Shown: positions 54,419 through 63,782 of the stretch, piece by piece
How the letters are laid out: each line of letters begins with the position of its first letter
Position numbering within the stretch: the stretch's first letter is position 1
NCBI RefSeq assembly: GCF_002335445.1
Contig: NZ_BDME01000002.1
Location: 310,001 to 374,000 of the forward strand
Length of the DNA stretch: 64,000 nucleotides
From: Lebetimonas natsushimae
Lineage (GTDB): Bacteria; Campylobacterota; Campylobacteria; Campylobacterales; Nautiliaceae
Direction of reading: 5' to 3'
Notes under the pieces: model-generated
Databases searched by the model: none
Told to the model about the DNA's origin: nothing
The model's input: only the letters and a program-made list of their open reading frames with translations
Position numbers and translations under genes: made by a program

Positions 54419-56233
54419 ATGGCATTACCAAAAGAACTTGAAAAGTTATTTAAAGAAAATAAAAACGGAATTATTACATATGAAAAAATCGTAAATATTT
54501 TACCAAAAGTTCCTACAAAATCGCAAACTAAAGAAATTTTACAAAAAGTTAAAGAAAATAATATTAAATTAATGACAGCAGCAGAAGTTGCCAAACTTAA
54601 AAATCTTGAAGATGTTGTTAAAAGTGAGGAAGAAAGAGAAAGAAAAAGAGAGGAACTGGCGGAAGATATTTTAAAAGATAAGGAACTTCTTGAATGGTCA
54701 AGGTCTGATTCCCCGGTTAGGATGTATTTGAGGGAAATGGGACATATCCCTCTTTTGGATAAAGATGAAGAAGTTGAAATATTTAGAAGAATACAGCTTG
54801 GGGAAGAAATTATCCTTGATGCAATTTGTTCAATTCCATTTTTAATTGATTTGGTTTTAAAATATAAAGAACCTTTACTTAACAGAGAAAGAAGGGTAAA
54901 AGAACTTTTCAAAAATTTTGTTGATGAGGAAGAGGTTGAGGATGAAGATACAAAAGAGGGTAAGAGAAATAAAAAAATATCTTTAAGAGAAAAAAGAATT
55001 AATGAGCTTTTTAAAAATTTGGAAAAAGCAAAAAAAGAATGGGAAAAAGTCCTTGATGAATATGATGAAGTTTTAAATGCCAAAAATATGGATGAACTTG
55101 AGAGACTTCATAAAATTTTAACTTTAACATTTAAAAAGAAAAAAGTAAAAGAAGCGCTTAATGAACTCGGATATACTTCAAAACTTATAAATGAAATAGT
55201 AAAAACCGTTGAAACTGCTCTAAAAGGTGATAAAGATTTTGAAAAAGAACTTAAGAAAAAAGAATATAGACTTCCATTGTTTAATGAACAATTAAGAAAA
55301 TTACATCAGGAAATTTTAAGCAAAATTACAGAACTCTCAAAAGAGGATATTGCCGCAATGGTGCCAGAACATACAATGGTAAATATCTATATGGACATTA
55401 AAAAATTGGTTGAAGCCAAAAAAGCAAGTGACAATACTTTCGGCATGGAACCTGAAAAACTTGAAGTTATTTTAGAACAATTAAAAAGAGGTAAAAAAAT
55501 AGTAACTGAAGCAAAAGAAAAAATGGCAAGGGCGAATTTAAGACTTGTTGTAAGTATTGCCAAAAAATATACAAACAGAGGCTTACCTTTTCTTGATTTG
55601 ATTCAAGAGGGAAATATAGGACTTATGAAAGCAATTGATAAATTTGAATTTGAAAAAGGTTATAAATTTTCAACTTATGCTACGTGGTGGATTAGGCAGG
55701 CAATATCACGTGCAATTGCGGATCAGGCCAGAACAGTTAGAATTCCTATCCATATGATTGAAAATATAAACCAAATCAATAAAATTATCAGAAAATATGT
55801 TCAGGAAAACGGAAAAGAACCGACACTTGAAATAATTGCAAAAGAGATGAAAATGCCTATTGAAAAGGTAAAACAGATTCTTAAAATTTCAAAAGAGCCT
55901 ATTTCCCTAGAAGCGCCTGTCGGAGAAGAGGAAGATGGAAAATTTGGAGATTTTATTGAAGATAAAAGTTTTACAAACCCATATGAAGAGGTGGTTCAGG
56001 AAGATTTGAGAAAACATATTGAAGAAATACTCTCCCAGCTTAACGAAAGGGAAAGAGAAGTTATTAAAATGAGATTTGGTTTAATGCCCGATAAAAGTGA
56101 GAGAACCCTTGAAGAGATAGGAAAAGCTCTCAATGTAACAAGGGAGAGAGTCAGACAGATTGAAAGCAGTGCTATTAAAAAACTTAGACATCCAAATATC
56201 GGTAAACTTCTTAAAAATTATATTGAAGGGTAA
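54419..56233 (+). CDS. rpoD: RpoD, primary sigma-70 factor
   Basis: A 604-residue housekeeping sigma factor. Region 1.2 ([20 protein letters not shown]), a charged non-conserved region with EDEDTKEG-type acidic stretch, region 2 ([40 protein letters not shown]) and region 4 ([20 protein letters not shown]) are all present. It recognises TTGACA/TATAAT-like promoters, which are seen throughout this window. Confidence 0.97.
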   Translation: MALPKELEKLFKENKNGIITYEKIVNILPKVPTKSQTKEILQKVKENNIKLMTAAEVAKLKNLEDVVKSEEERERKREELAEDILKDKELLEWSRSDSPVRMYLREMGHIPLLDKDEEVEIFRRIQLGEEIILDAICSIPFLIDLVLKYKEPLLNRERRVKELFKNFVDEEEVEDEDTKEGKRNKKISLREKRINELFKNLEKAKKEWEKVLDEYDEVLNAKNMDELERLHKILTLTFKKKKVKEALNELGYTSKLINEIVKTVETALKGDKDFEKELKKKEYRLPLFNEQLRKLHQEILSKITELSKEDIAAMVPEHTMVNIYMDIKKLVEAKKASDNTFGMEPEKLEVILEQLKRGKKIVTEAKEKMARANLRLVVSIAKKYTNRGLPFLDLIQEGNIGLMKAIDKFEFEKGYKFSTYATWWIRQAISRAIADQARTVRIPIHMIENINQINKIIRKYVQENGKEPTLEIIAKEMKMPIEKVKQILKISKEPISLEAPVGEEEDGKFGDFIEDKSFTNPYEEVVQEDLRKHIEEILSQLNEREREVIKMRFGLMPDKSERTLEEIGKALNVTRERVRQIESSAIKKLRHPNIGKLLKNYIEG

Positions 56234-56239
56234 TTTTTA

Positions 56240-57058
56240 GTGAAAAGTGAAAAGTTAAAAGTGGAAAATAAACAATGGGAATTGATTGAGAAGTTTTTAA
56301 TTAAATTTATTTATGAGGAAATTACAAAAACTGGCATAAAAAAAGGTATTTGCGGACTTAGCGGCGGAATTGATTCAGCTGTGGTTGCAGTTTTGGCCAA
56401 AAAAGCCTTAGGTGATAATTTTAAAGCTTTTATGCTCCCTAGCCAGTTTTCTTCTCCTTCGAGTATAGAAGATGCAAAAGAATTGTGTAAAAAATTTGAC
56501 ATCGATTATGATATTATCTCGATTGCCCCGCTTCTTGAAGCTTATCCTATTAATGATAAAGTAAGACTTGGTAATTTTTCTGCAAGATTACGTATGGCTG
56601 TTCTTTATGACAAAAGTGCTGAACTTAACGCTTTAGTAATCGGGACAAGTAACAAAAGCGAATTAATGCTTGGATACGGAACATTGTGGGGAGATTTGGC
56701 AAGTGCCCTGAATCCGATAGGAGATTTATATAAAACAGAAATATTTGAATTTGCAAAATATCTGGGAGTGCCTGAATCTATTATTAATAAACCGCCAAGT
56801 GCTGATTTGTGGAAAGGCCAAAGTGATGAAAAAGAACTCGGCTACTCTTATTCCCAGATTGACCCAGTTTTAATTGAATTTGTCGATAACAGAGCAACAA
56901 AAGAAGAGTTATTAGAAAAGTTTGATAAAAATTTAGTAGAATTTGTTTTAAAGAAAATTTATCAAAATCAGTTTAAAAGAAAAATGCCTATAATTGCCAA
57001 ATTAAAATCAAGAACAGTCGGCCATGATTTCTTATACGAAAGAGATATTAAACTTTAA
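56240..57058 (+). CDS. nadE: NadE, ammonia-dependent NAD synthetase
   Basis: A 272-residue enzyme converting nicotinate adenine dinucleotide to NAD. The PP-loop GLSGGIDSAVVAVLAKKA and NKSELMLGYGTLWGDLASAL (NaAD-binding) are clear. No glutaminase domain is fused, so it should use ammonia. The first residues (MKSEKLKVENKQWE) are encoded by a member of the intergenic repeat family, so the true N-terminus may be at a later start. It is 6 bases after rpoD. Confidence 0.93.
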   Translation: MKSEKLKVENKQWELIEKFLIKFIYEEITKTGIKKGICGLSGGIDSAVVAVLAKKALGDNFKAFMLPSQFSSPSSIEDAKELCKKFDIDYDIISIAPLLEAYPINDKVRLGNFSARLRMAVLYDKSAELNALVIGTSNKSELMLGYGTLWGDLASALNPIGDLYKTEIFEFAKYLGVPESIINKPPSADLWKGQSDEKELGYSYSQIDPVLIEFVDNRATKEELLEKFDKNLVEFVLKKIYQNQFKRKMPIIAKLKSRTVGHDFLYERDIKL

Positions 57059-57086
57059 AATGGAAAATAGATAATGAAAAATGGGG
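57059..57086 (+). repeat. Junction repeat between nadE and lpxK
   Basis: AATGGAAAATAGATAATGAA (57059-57078) and AAATGGGG follow the nadE stop. The ATG of lpxK (57074) lies inside the copy. Confidence 0.55.
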
Positions 57087-57973
57087 AAATAAAAGAAAAA
57101 ATTTTCAGATTTTTCGAAGAAATGTATTATTCCCCAAAATGGTACCATTATCCAGTTATTTTAGCATTACTTCCTTTTTCTTTTATTTATCTCATTATTG
57201 CTCATTTTAAATTTCCAAGAAATTATGAAGATATGAAAATTCCTATTATTTCCATTGGGAATATAATAACTGGCGGAAGCGGGAAGACTCCTTTGGCAAT
57301 TGCTATTGCAAAACATTTAAAAGATAAAAAAATTGCGGTTGTTTTAAGAGGGTATAAAAGATTAAGTCAGGGACTTGTTGTAGTTAAAGATTTTAATGAA
57401 ATATTGGTTCCTGTTGAAATAAGCGGTGATGAGGCGATGGAAATTGCTCTCTCTTCAAACGCCGCTGTAATAGTCAGCGAAGACAGAAAAAAAGGAATTG
57501 AAAAAGCAAAAGAACTGGGTTGTGAGGTTGTTATTTTAGATGACGGGTTCGATAAACCGTTTAAAAAATTAAATATAGTTATTGATAAAAAACTTAAAAA
57601 CCCTTTTGTTTTGCCTGCAGGCGGTTACAGATACCCAAGACTTGCACTTAGATTTGCGGATATTATTTTAAGGGAAAATGTGGATTTTAAAAGGAATGTC
57701 AAAAAAACAAAGGGCGATGTTTTAATAAGTGCCATATCAAATCCAAAAAGGCTTTTAAAATATGCTGATGTGAAAGAATATAAATTTTTTCCGGATCATT
57801 ATTTTTTTAAGAAAAAAGATATAAAAGCTTACAGAAATAAAACTATAGTGACAACCGAAAAAGATTATGTAAAATTAAAACAATTCGGTCTTAATTTAAA
57901 AGTTATTGAAATGGATTTGGAAATAAACAAAGAAATTTTAGATAAAATTGATGAATATGTTAAAATTTCATAA
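57074..57973 (+). CDS. lpxK: LpxK, tetraacyldisaccharide 4'-kinase
   Basis: A 299-residue kinase of lipid A assembly. It has an N-terminal membrane-associated helix (PVILALLPFSFIYLIIAHF), P-loop SIGNIITGGSGKTPLAIAIA, then VVLRGYKRLSQG and EVVILDDGFDKPFKKL. It phosphorylates the 4' position of lipid A disaccharide at the inner membrane. Its start is inside a repeat copy (57059-57086). Confidence 0.93.
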   Translation: MKNGEIKEKIFRFFEEMYYSPKWYHYPVILALLPFSFIYLIIAHFKFPRNYEDMKIPIISIGNIITGGSGKTPLAIAIAKHLKDKKIAVVLRGYKRLSQGLVVVKDFNEILVPVEISGDEAMEIALSSNAAVIVSEDRKKGIEKAKELGCEVVILDDGFDKPFKKLNIVIDKKLKNPFVLPAGGYRYPRLALRFADIILRENVDFKRNVKKTKGDVLISAISNPKRLLKYADVKEYKFFPDHYFFKKKDIKAYRNKTIVTTEKDYVKLKQFGLNLKVIEMDLEINKEILDKIDEYVKIS

Positions 57974-57985
57974 AAAAGGTAAATA

Positions 57986-58537
57986 ATGGAGATCAAAGAA
58001 CAACTTAAGCAAGACGAGCAGTTATTAGTCCAAGTTTTTAAATTGGAAAAGTTTATAAAAAAATACAGAATTCAATTAATAGTGGCAGCTATAATTCTGA
58101 TTGTTTACATGATAGGTAAAACAACATATGATTATATAAAAACCCAGGAACTTATTAAGACCAATAACGCTTTTGATGAACTACTGGCTAATCCGAATGA
58201 TAAAAAAGCACTTGATATCGTAAAAGAAAATAAAAAACTGTATGAACTTTATCTGTTAAGAGAAGGTAAAAATTTAAATGCAATAACTTCACCCGAGCTT
58301 AAAGAATTTGCCGCATATAAACTGGCTATGCAAAAAGGGGATATAAAATCACTTGATAATTATTTATTAAATCCTGAATATAAAGTTTTAAAAGACCCTG
58401 TAAGAGTTGCTTTAATAAGAGCTTATTTAAGAAAAGGAAACAGGAAAAAGGCCCTTGAAATATTCAAAGATATGGAACCTAATTCAAAATTTGCAGATAT
58501 TGCAAAATATTTACTTCATTACGGGATAGCAAAATGA
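57986..58537 (+). CDS. Membrane-anchored TPR-like protein (YfgM-like)
   Basis: A 183-residue protein with one transmembrane helix (about residues 30-50, LIVAAIILIVYMIG) and a periplasmic helical-repeat region with TPR-like pairs (ALIRAYLRKGNRKKALEIF). It overlaps the following BamB-like gene by 4 bases, as yfgM lies beside bamB in other Proteobacteria. YfgM is a SecYEG-associated periplasmic chaperone partner there; the role here is inferred from layout. Confidence 0.72.
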   Translation: MEIKEQLKQDEQLLVQVFKLEKFIKKYRIQLIVAAIILIVYMIGKTTYDYIKTQELIKTNNAFDELLANPNDKKALDIVKENKKLYELYLLREGKNLNAITSPELKEFAAYKLAMQKGDIKSLDNYLLNPEYKVLKDPVRVALIRAYLRKGNRKKALEIFKDMEPNSKFADIAKYLLHYGIAK

Positions 58538-59499
58538 AAAAATATTTATTAATTTTAGCGTTGATTTTTGCAGGTTGTTCAACTAAACATTTCGAACCTG
58601 AAAAGGTATATGAGAAAAATTTAAATGAAACGACTCAAAATAAAAAACTAAGTGATTATACATATAAGCATTTAACTTTTGTAAAAACAAAAGGTTTTTT
58701 TAAAGAGAAAAAAGAATATTTTGATGAAAACGGTAAAAGTTTGGGCGAATTTATAAAGATTAATGATGATTTGGCTGCAAACGGTGATAAACTTTTAATA
58801 ATTTCACAAAAAAAAGTAGTTAAACTTCCTAATCTTGTTTATTCTGCAACAAAAAAGGGCAATTATATAGCGGTGGTGTTTGAAGATAACGAATACGGTA
58901 TTTACGATTTAGAAAAAAAGACTCTTGTATTCAAAAATTCAGATGACGGAATGATTGAAGGAAGATATATTCATGCAAGTCCTATCTTTTATAATGATTT
59001 GGTTTTATTTCCATTATTAACGGGAAATGTTGCCGTTGTTGATTTGAATAAAAAACAATTTATCAGAAATTTAATTATTTCTGAAAAAAATATAAACGAT
59101 AATGTTATTTTTCTAAAAATAGTAAATGACAGATTGTTTATGGCTACGCCACATGCTTTGGTTTTATTTAACCCTAATTTTTTAATACATTATGATGATG
59201 ATATAAAATATGTAATAAATAACGGCAGTTATCTGTATATTTTTACAATTGACGGAAGAGTTGTAAAACTTGATACTGATTTGAAAAAAATAAAAGAAAT
59301 AAAATTGCCCTATGCATCTTTTTCACTTCCGAGCGTGTGCAATGGCAAAATATATACTGTTGAATATGAAGACTATTTAATAGAAATTGATAAAAATTTA
59401 AATTACAAAGTGTATGAGGGTGATTTTGATACGGACGAACCTTTAAAAATTCAAAATTGTAAAATTTATAATGATAACAAGGTGTTTGTTATTGAGTAG
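58534..59499 (+). CDS. BamB-like PQQ-repeat lipoprotein
   Basis: A 321-residue lipoprotein with lipobox IFAGC (Cys at residue 15). The mature part contains propeller-type blades such as VAVVFEDNEYGIYDLEKK, GNVAVVDLNKKQFIRNL and YLYIFTIDGRVVKLDTDLK. This matches the BamB/PQQ-like beta-propeller pattern and the adjacent YfgM-like gene. BamB is part of the outer-membrane beta-barrel assembly complex; divergence from E. coli BamB is large, so the name is tentative. Confidence 0.68.
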   Translation: MKKYLLILALIFAGCSTKHFEPEKVYEKNLNETTQNKKLSDYTYKHLTFVKTKGFFKEKKEYFDENGKSLGEFIKINDDLAANGDKLLIISQKKVVKLPNLVYSATKKGNYIAVVFEDNEYGIYDLEKKTLVFKNSDDGMIEGRYIHASPIFYNDLVLFPLLTGNVAVVDLNKKQFIRNLIISEKNINDNVIFLKIVNDRLFMATPHALVLFNPNFLIHYDDDIKYVINNGSYLYIFTIDGRVVKLDTDLKKIKEIKLPYASFSLPSVCNGKIYTVEYEDYLIEIDKNLNYKVYEGDFDTDEPLKIQNCKIYNDNKVFVIE

Positions 59500-60316
59500 G
59501 TATTTAGAGGCTTTTTTAGAATATCTGCTGATAAACAAAGGCGTAAGCCAAAATACATATGAGGCATATAAAAGGGATCTGGTCCAGTTTGAAAAATTTA
59601 TTGAAAAGCCGATTATTGAAGCAGATTCTCAGGATGTAATTAAATTTCTTTCAAGTATTGAGAATAAAAGAAGTCTAAACAGAAAATTAAGCGCAATTAA
59701 TTCATTTTTTGATTTTGCATATAAAAGGAATTTTGTCGGTGAAAAATTTAAAATTAAACAGGCAAAAATACCAAAGACACTTCCAAAATATTTAACAAAA
59801 GAAGAAATTTTAAATGCAATATCGCATATAGATTCAAATGCCTCATGGTTTGAATTAAGAGACAGGGCATTGATTTTGTTTTTATATGCCACAGGTCTTA
59901 GAATAAGTGAAGCGTTGAATACAAAAACAGGTGATATAGAAAACGGATGGGTGAAAGTTGAAATGGCAAAAGGCGAAAAGCAGAGAATCGTGCCAATTGC
60001 CGATATAGCATTAAATGCCTTGAAAGAATATCTGCATAAAAGACCATGCAGCACTGAAATAATTTTTGTAAATAAAAACTGCGATAAACTTAGTCGTATT
60101 TCCGCTTTTAATATAACCAAAAAATATCTTAATGTATCTCCGCATGTACTCAGACATTCTTTTGCAACTGCACTTGTTCTGGGCGGTGCTGATTTAAGGG
60201 TGGTTCAGGAACTTTTAGGTCATGCTTCGCTGAATACTACTCAAATATATACACATATACAAAAAGAAAATCTTAAAGAAACGGTACTTAAATATCATCC
60301 TCTTGAAGAACTTTGA
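59492..60316 (+). CDS. Tyrosine recombinase of the XerC/XerD family
   Basis: A recombinase of about 274 residues. It has an N-terminal SAM-like domain (LEYLLINKGVSQNTYEAYKR) and a C-terminal catalytic domain with Arg in ATGLRISEALN, Lys in KGEKQRIVPI, HVLRHSFATALV, the LLGHASLNTTQIYTH block with catalytic Tyr. TTG 59492 matches an overlap with the upstream stop; an ATG at 59471 is also possible. Size fits XerC/D rather than the longer XerH of Campylobacter and Helicobacter. Probable role: chromosome dimer resolution at dif. No dif site was recognised here. Confidence 0.85.
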   Translation: MSRYLEAFLEYLLINKGVSQNTYEAYKRDLVQFEKFIEKPIIEADSQDVIKFLSSIENKRSLNRKLSAINSFFDFAYKRNFVGEKFKIKQAKIPKTLPKYLTKEEILNAISHIDSNASWFELRDRALILFLYATGLRISEALNTKTGDIENGWVKVEMAKGEKQRIVPIADIALNALKEYLHKRPCSTEIIFVNKNCDKLSRISAFNITKKYLNVSPHVLRHSFATALVLGGADLRVVQELLGHASLNTTQIYTHIQKENLKETVLKYHPLEEL

Positions 60317-60320
60317 ATTA

Positions 60321-60356
60321 ACGGAAAATTGATGATGGATAATGTAAAATGAAAAA
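60321..60356 (+). repeat. Junction repeat between the Xer gene and the small basic gene
   Basis: CGGAAAATTGATGATGGATA (60322-60341) then ATGTAAAATGAAAAA; the last ATG is the start of the small basic gene. Confidence 0.5.
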
Positions 60357-60657
60357 GTGTGTGGATATTTTAAGAAAAAATAATATAGTCTGTAAAAAGT
60401 TACAAAAAATTGAATTAAACACCAGGAAAAAAATAAATGCATATATGGGGGTTAATATAAAAAATGAATATTGTATCGTTTTTGAAATATTAAAAAAAAG
60501 CAGATTTTTAAATAAAGATTATGAGGAACTTTTAAAATTTTTACCAGATGTTAATTTCAGATATAAAAAAAAGATTTTAATTTTACATTCCCCGATTTGC
60601 AGCAGGGTTAAAGAAAAAATGAAAGAGTGGAAAATCATTTTAACGGATAATATATAA
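60349..60657 (+). CDS. Small basic uncharacterised protein
   Basis: A 102-residue basic protein lacking signal peptide or membrane helices, with several Cys (VDILRKNNIVCKKLQKI; LHSPICSRVKEKM). The start follows a repeat copy (60321-60356), which supplies its ATG, and its last codons (TDNI) come from another copy. It is in frame with the genes before and after and overlaps coaX by one base. No family recognised; it could be a fast-evolving nucleic-acid-binding protein, but that is a guess. Confidence 0.55.
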   Translation: MKKCVDILRKNNIVCKKLQKIELNTRKKINAYMGVNIKNEYCIVFEILKKSRFLNKDYEELLKFLPDVNFRYKKKILILHSPICSRVKEKMKEWKIILTDNI

Positions 60658-60674
60658 TGAATAATGAAAAATTA
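60646..60674 (+). repeat. Junction repeat at the small basic gene/coaX boundary
   Basis: GGATAATATATAATGAATAA (60646-60665) and TGAAAAATT. It supplies the stop of the small basic gene and the start codon of coaX. Confidence 0.45.
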
Positions 60675-61289
60675 ATACTTGTGGATATAGGCAATACCAA
60701 TTTTCATATATGGGAAAATGGATATATTTATGACTTAAAACAGGCTGACAAATTAGAAGGCAGGGTATTTTATATAAGCGTAAATGAAAAAAAAGAAAAA
60801 GAATTTTTAAGTTTAAATCCTGATGCGGTTAATTTAAAAGAATATGTAAAGTTTGATACAGATTATAAAAAACTGGGAATTGACAGAATAATGGCCTGTA
60901 AAACAGTTGAAATCGGAACAGTAATTGATGCAGGAAGTGCAGTAACAGTAGATTTTATGAAAAAAGGTAAGCACCTAGGAGGAATTATATTTCCGGGAAT
61001 TTTTGCATATAAAAAGGCTTTTGCTACAATTTCAGATAAATTAAATAAAGATTTCAGAAAACCTGATGATTTTCCAATTTCAACTGAGGAAGCCCTGTGG
61101 AGCGGGAGTATTGGTAGTATAATTTGTATGATTGAAAAATACGGCATTAAACCTGTTTATCTCACAGGCGGAGACGGTAAATATTTAAATCAGTTTATCG
61201 ACGGAATTTATATTGAGGATTTGGTTTTTAAAGGAATGAAACAGACTTTAATTGAAAATGGAAAATGGAGAATGTATAATGAAAAATAA
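60657..61289 (+). CDS. coaX: CoaX, type III pantothenate kinase
   Basis: A 210-residue kinase. It shows LVDIGNTNFHIWENG (phosphate loop), YKKLGIDRIMACKT, TVIDAGSAVTVDFM and GGIIFPGIFAYKKAFATISD. It phosphorylates pantothenate in coenzyme A synthesis. Type III kinases need a monovalent cation and are not inhibited by CoA. The final dozen residues (IENGKWRMYNEK) are encoded by the dispersed repeat, so they are probably not ancestral. Confidence 0.92.
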   Translation: MNNEKLILVDIGNTNFHIWENGYIYDLKQADKLEGRVFYISVNEKKEKEFLSLNPDAVNLKEYVKFDTDYKKLGIDRIMACKTVEIGTVIDAGSAVTVDFMKKGKHLGGIIFPGIFAYKKAFATISDKLNKDFRKPDDFPISTEEALWSGSIGSIICMIEKYGIKPVYLTGGDGKYLNQFIDGIYIEDLVFKGMKQTLIENGKWRMYNEK

Positions 61290-61292
61290 AGG
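61251..61292 (+). repeat. Junction repeat inside the 3' end of coaX
   Basis: GAAAATGGAAAATGGAGAAT (61254-61273) then GTATAATGAAAAATAAAGG. It encodes the last dozen CoaX residues, the stop codon, and the ribosome-binding site region for hisG. Confidence 0.6.
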
Positions 61293-61298
61293 AATCAT

Positions 61299-61919
61299 AT
61301 GAAAATAGCATTGCCAAAAGGCAGGATTGCCGAAGAGGTTTTGGAAATATTTGAACAGATATTTAATGAAAAGTTTGAATTTGAAAGCAGAAAACTGGTA
61401 TTTGAAAAAAGCGGATTTAAATTTATGAATGTCAGAAACTGGGATGTTGCTACATATGTTGAAAAACAGGCTGCTGATATTGGAGTTGTAGGTTTTGATG
61501 TAATAACTGAGCTTAATTCTGATGTGCTTGAACTTTTTGATCTGGGGCTTGGAAAATGCAGGGTTTCAGTTGCCGGGATAAAAGGTGATGATTCTTATAA
61601 AAACAAAACCCAGATAGTTGTAGCCACAAAGCTTGTTAATATTGCTAAAAATTATTTTAATCAAAAAGGAATTCCTGCTAAAATTATTAAGCTTAACGGT
61701 TCTATTGAATTAGCCCCTCTTGTGGGACTCAGCGATGTGATTGTAGATATTGTCCAAACTGGCGGAACTTTAAGGGAAAACGGAATGGAGGAAAAAGAAG
61801 TTATTATGTATTCATCCGCAAGACTTATTGCTAATAAAAATTCTTTTATTGAAAAGAAAAAAGAAATTTTGGATTTGCTTGATAGGATAAAGGAAGTTTA
61901 TAAAACTAGAAAGAAATGA
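61299..61919 (+). CDS. hisG: HisG, ATP phosphoribosyltransferase, short form
   Basis: A 206-residue enzyme for the first step of histidine synthesis. It contains KIALPKGRIAEEVLEIFEQI and the PRPP-binding segment DVIVDIVQTGGTLRENG. It lacks the C-terminal regulatory domain of the long form, so it should need HisZ as partner; no hisZ is visible here. It overlaps the following lipoprotein gene by 4 bases. Confidence 0.94.
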   Translation: MKIALPKGRIAEEVLEIFEQIFNEKFEFESRKLVFEKSGFKFMNVRNWDVATYVEKQAADIGVVGFDVITELNSDVLELFDLGLGKCRVSVAGIKGDDSYKNKTQIVVATKLVNIAKNYFNQKGIPAKIIKLNGSIELAPLVGLSDVIVDIVQTGGTLRENGMEEKEVIMYSSARLIANKNSFIEKKKEILDLLDRIKEVYKTRKK

Positions 61920-63091
61920 AAAAAATAGCATTAATTTTAATATCAACAATTATAAGTATAAGCTGTAATATCTATTTTCCTTCTGCTGTAAGTGTTGATT
62001 CAAAAAAGTTATTTTTAATTAATTTAAAAACATCAGATAATAAAAAAATTTTATATATAGATAAAAATACACAAATTAATTCATCAAATATAGGTGAGAT
62101 TATAGTAACTAAATCAAATGTTAAAATTACTTTTAAATTTCCTTTTACAAAAAATTCTCTGACAAACATTCAAAAAATAAAAAAAATTGAGGATAAAACG
62201 GGAAGCGTTACTTTAATATTTAAAGGTGGGGATTATTATATTGAAAATTTAATTGTAAATGACTATGATAAACAAAATTCTTTAAAAACAACTTTTAAAA
62301 TAAAAACTCCAAATAACAGCAGAATATTTGTAAAAAATTGTGAAATAAAAAATTATAAAAATACTTCTTTTAATGTTGCTTTAAATAAAAATAATTATCC
62401 AAATGCTTTATTGCTTTACAGTTTAAACAATTTTAAAATAGATATAAAAGGACAGTTGTTAGGAAATTTTTATTTTTACGGGTATAAGGATTTTTATTTA
62501 AAAGCAAATCCGAATAGTTTAGTAAAAGGAGCAATTCATATTGATGGAAAATTTATTAATGATAAAGTAAAAATAAAATATATAAAACCAAAAGATATGT
62601 ATAAACTTGTTGTATGCAATACCTTACCTCCTAGAGTGAATGAAAAAATAAATAATCAGACACTGCTTGGAATTGATGTAAATAATAACGGTATTAGGGA
62701 TGATATTGAAAGGTGGGTAGTTAAAAATTATTCAAAAGCGAAATATTCTAAAGTCAAAATTGCAATTGCTCTGCAGTATGCTAAAGCAGCCCAGATAATT
62801 ATTAAAAATCCTACATATGAGAATAGTAAATATTTGGATAATGCAATAGATTGTCAAACATACTTTGAATCTAAAAAAGCAAAAAAATTGAGGCTTAATG
62901 GATATCAATTTATTAAATTTGCTTTAAAACATGATGTTATTACTTCAAAATTTAGAGATATTATTTTTAATACCAATAAAAGACTTAAGCAGTATTTTAA
63001 ATATAATGAAGAATGCAGCGGTCATGTTTTCGAATCTAATATAGATGACCCAAATGTATGTGTTATTGATATTGATAAATTGGAAGAATAA
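61916..63091 (+). CDS. Putative lipoprotein with EF-hand-like loop
   Basis: A 391-residue exported protein with a lipoprotein-like signal (SIISISC, Cys at residue 17). The first part is rich in short beta strands (VTLIFKGGDYYIENLIVN, FYFYGYKDFYLKANP), suggesting a beta-helix or jelly-roll. A calcium-type loop follows (GIDVNNNGIRDDIERWVV, D-x-N-x-N-G-x-x-D-D), then a helical C-terminus with Cys pairs. I recognise no family. It overlaps hisG by 4 bases, so it is in the same transcript. Confidence 0.6.
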   Translation: MKKIALILISTIISISCNIYFPSAVSVDSKKLFLINLKTSDNKKILYIDKNTQINSSNIGEIIVTKSNVKITFKFPFTKNSLTNIQKIKKIEDKTGSVTLIFKGGDYYIENLIVNDYDKQNSLKTTFKIKTPNNSRIFVKNCEIKNYKNTSFNVALNKNNYPNALLLYSLNNFKIDIKGQLLGNFYFYGYKDFYLKANPNSLVKGAIHIDGKFINDKVKIKYIKPKDMYKLVVCNTLPPRVNEKINNQTLLGIDVNNNGIRDDIERWVVKNYSKAKYSKVKIAIALQYAKAAQIIIKNPTYENSKYLDNAIDCQTYFESKKAKKLRLNGYQFIKFALKHDVITSKFRDIIFNTNKRLKQYFKYNEECSGHVFESNIDDPNVCVIDIDKLEE

Positions 63092-63102
63092 AAGGATTTA
63101 AA

Positions 63103-63780
63103 ATGGCATTAGAACTTTATTCAAAAGTGGAAGAACTGTTTTTAGACAGGGAAGCGGCGGAAATTTTATGGAATAAATTTGTTGAAATTTTTAAAGATTT
63201 GGGAATAAAAGAAGTTTTAGATATTGGATGCGGAAACGGAGATTTCTGTCTGCTCTCTAAAAAAAACGGAATTGATATTAAAGGTATTGATTTAAGTAAA
63301 GCCCAGGTTAAAAAGGCAATAAAAAAAGGTTGTGACTGCGAGGCTGTGGATGTATGTAAATTGGATAAAATTTATCATTCAGCATCAGCCGTTTTTGATG
63401 TTATTAATTATTTAAATGAAAAAGAGTTAAAAAGATTTTTTGGATGTGTTGAGAAAAGAATTGAAAAATATTTTATTTTCGATATAAATACCTATTATGC
63501 CATGGAGGATTTGGCAATTGGAACCCTGAAAGCGGAATCAAATGATAAATTTTCTGTTTTATATTCTGAATTTGAGAATCATACACTTATAACAGAAATA
63601 ACATTGTTTGAAAAAGAAAAAGATGATTGTTATAAAAAATATCAGAAAAAAATTGTTCAATATTATTACAGTGTGGAGGATTTGGAAAAAAACACATCTT
63701 TGAAATTAAAAGAGATTATTCCGATTTCTCTTTATGGAAGTGAAGAAGCGGAAAAACTGATTTTGGTCTTTGAAAAATAG
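63103..63780 (+). CDS. Class I SAM-dependent methyltransferase
   Basis: A 225-residue protein with the SAM-binding motif VLDIGCGNGDFCLLSK (about residues 40-55) and motif II IKGIDLSKAQVKKA. Substrate is not apparent. The acidic residue after the second beta strand (GIDLS) should bind the ribose. It has AAAGGA before the ATG and is the last plus-strand gene, three bases from the convergent nth stop. Confidence 0.8.
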   Translation: MALELYSKVEELFLDREAAEILWNKFVEIFKDLGIKEVLDIGCGNGDFCLLSKKNGIDIKGIDLSKAQVKKAIKKGCDCEAVDVCKLDKIYHSASAVFDVINYLNEKELKRFFGCVEKRIEKYFIFDINTYYAMEDLAIGTLKAESNDKFSVLYSEFENHTLITEITLFEKEKDDCYKKYQKKIVQYYYSVEDLEKNTSLKLKEIIPISLYGSEEAEKLILVFEK

Positions 63781-63782
63781 TT

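Noticed and set aside
54376-55083. Long Ser/Leu-rich minus-strand frame opposite rpoD
   Set aside because: Antisense of the charged, Lys/Glu-rich rpoD region typically gives Ser/Phe/Leu-rich open frames; rpoD is certain.
59492-60316. Xer protein as integrase of a mobile island
   Set aside because: Its neighbours are housekeeping genes (BamB-like, coaX), it overlaps the upstream gene, and no attachment-site repeats were noticed.
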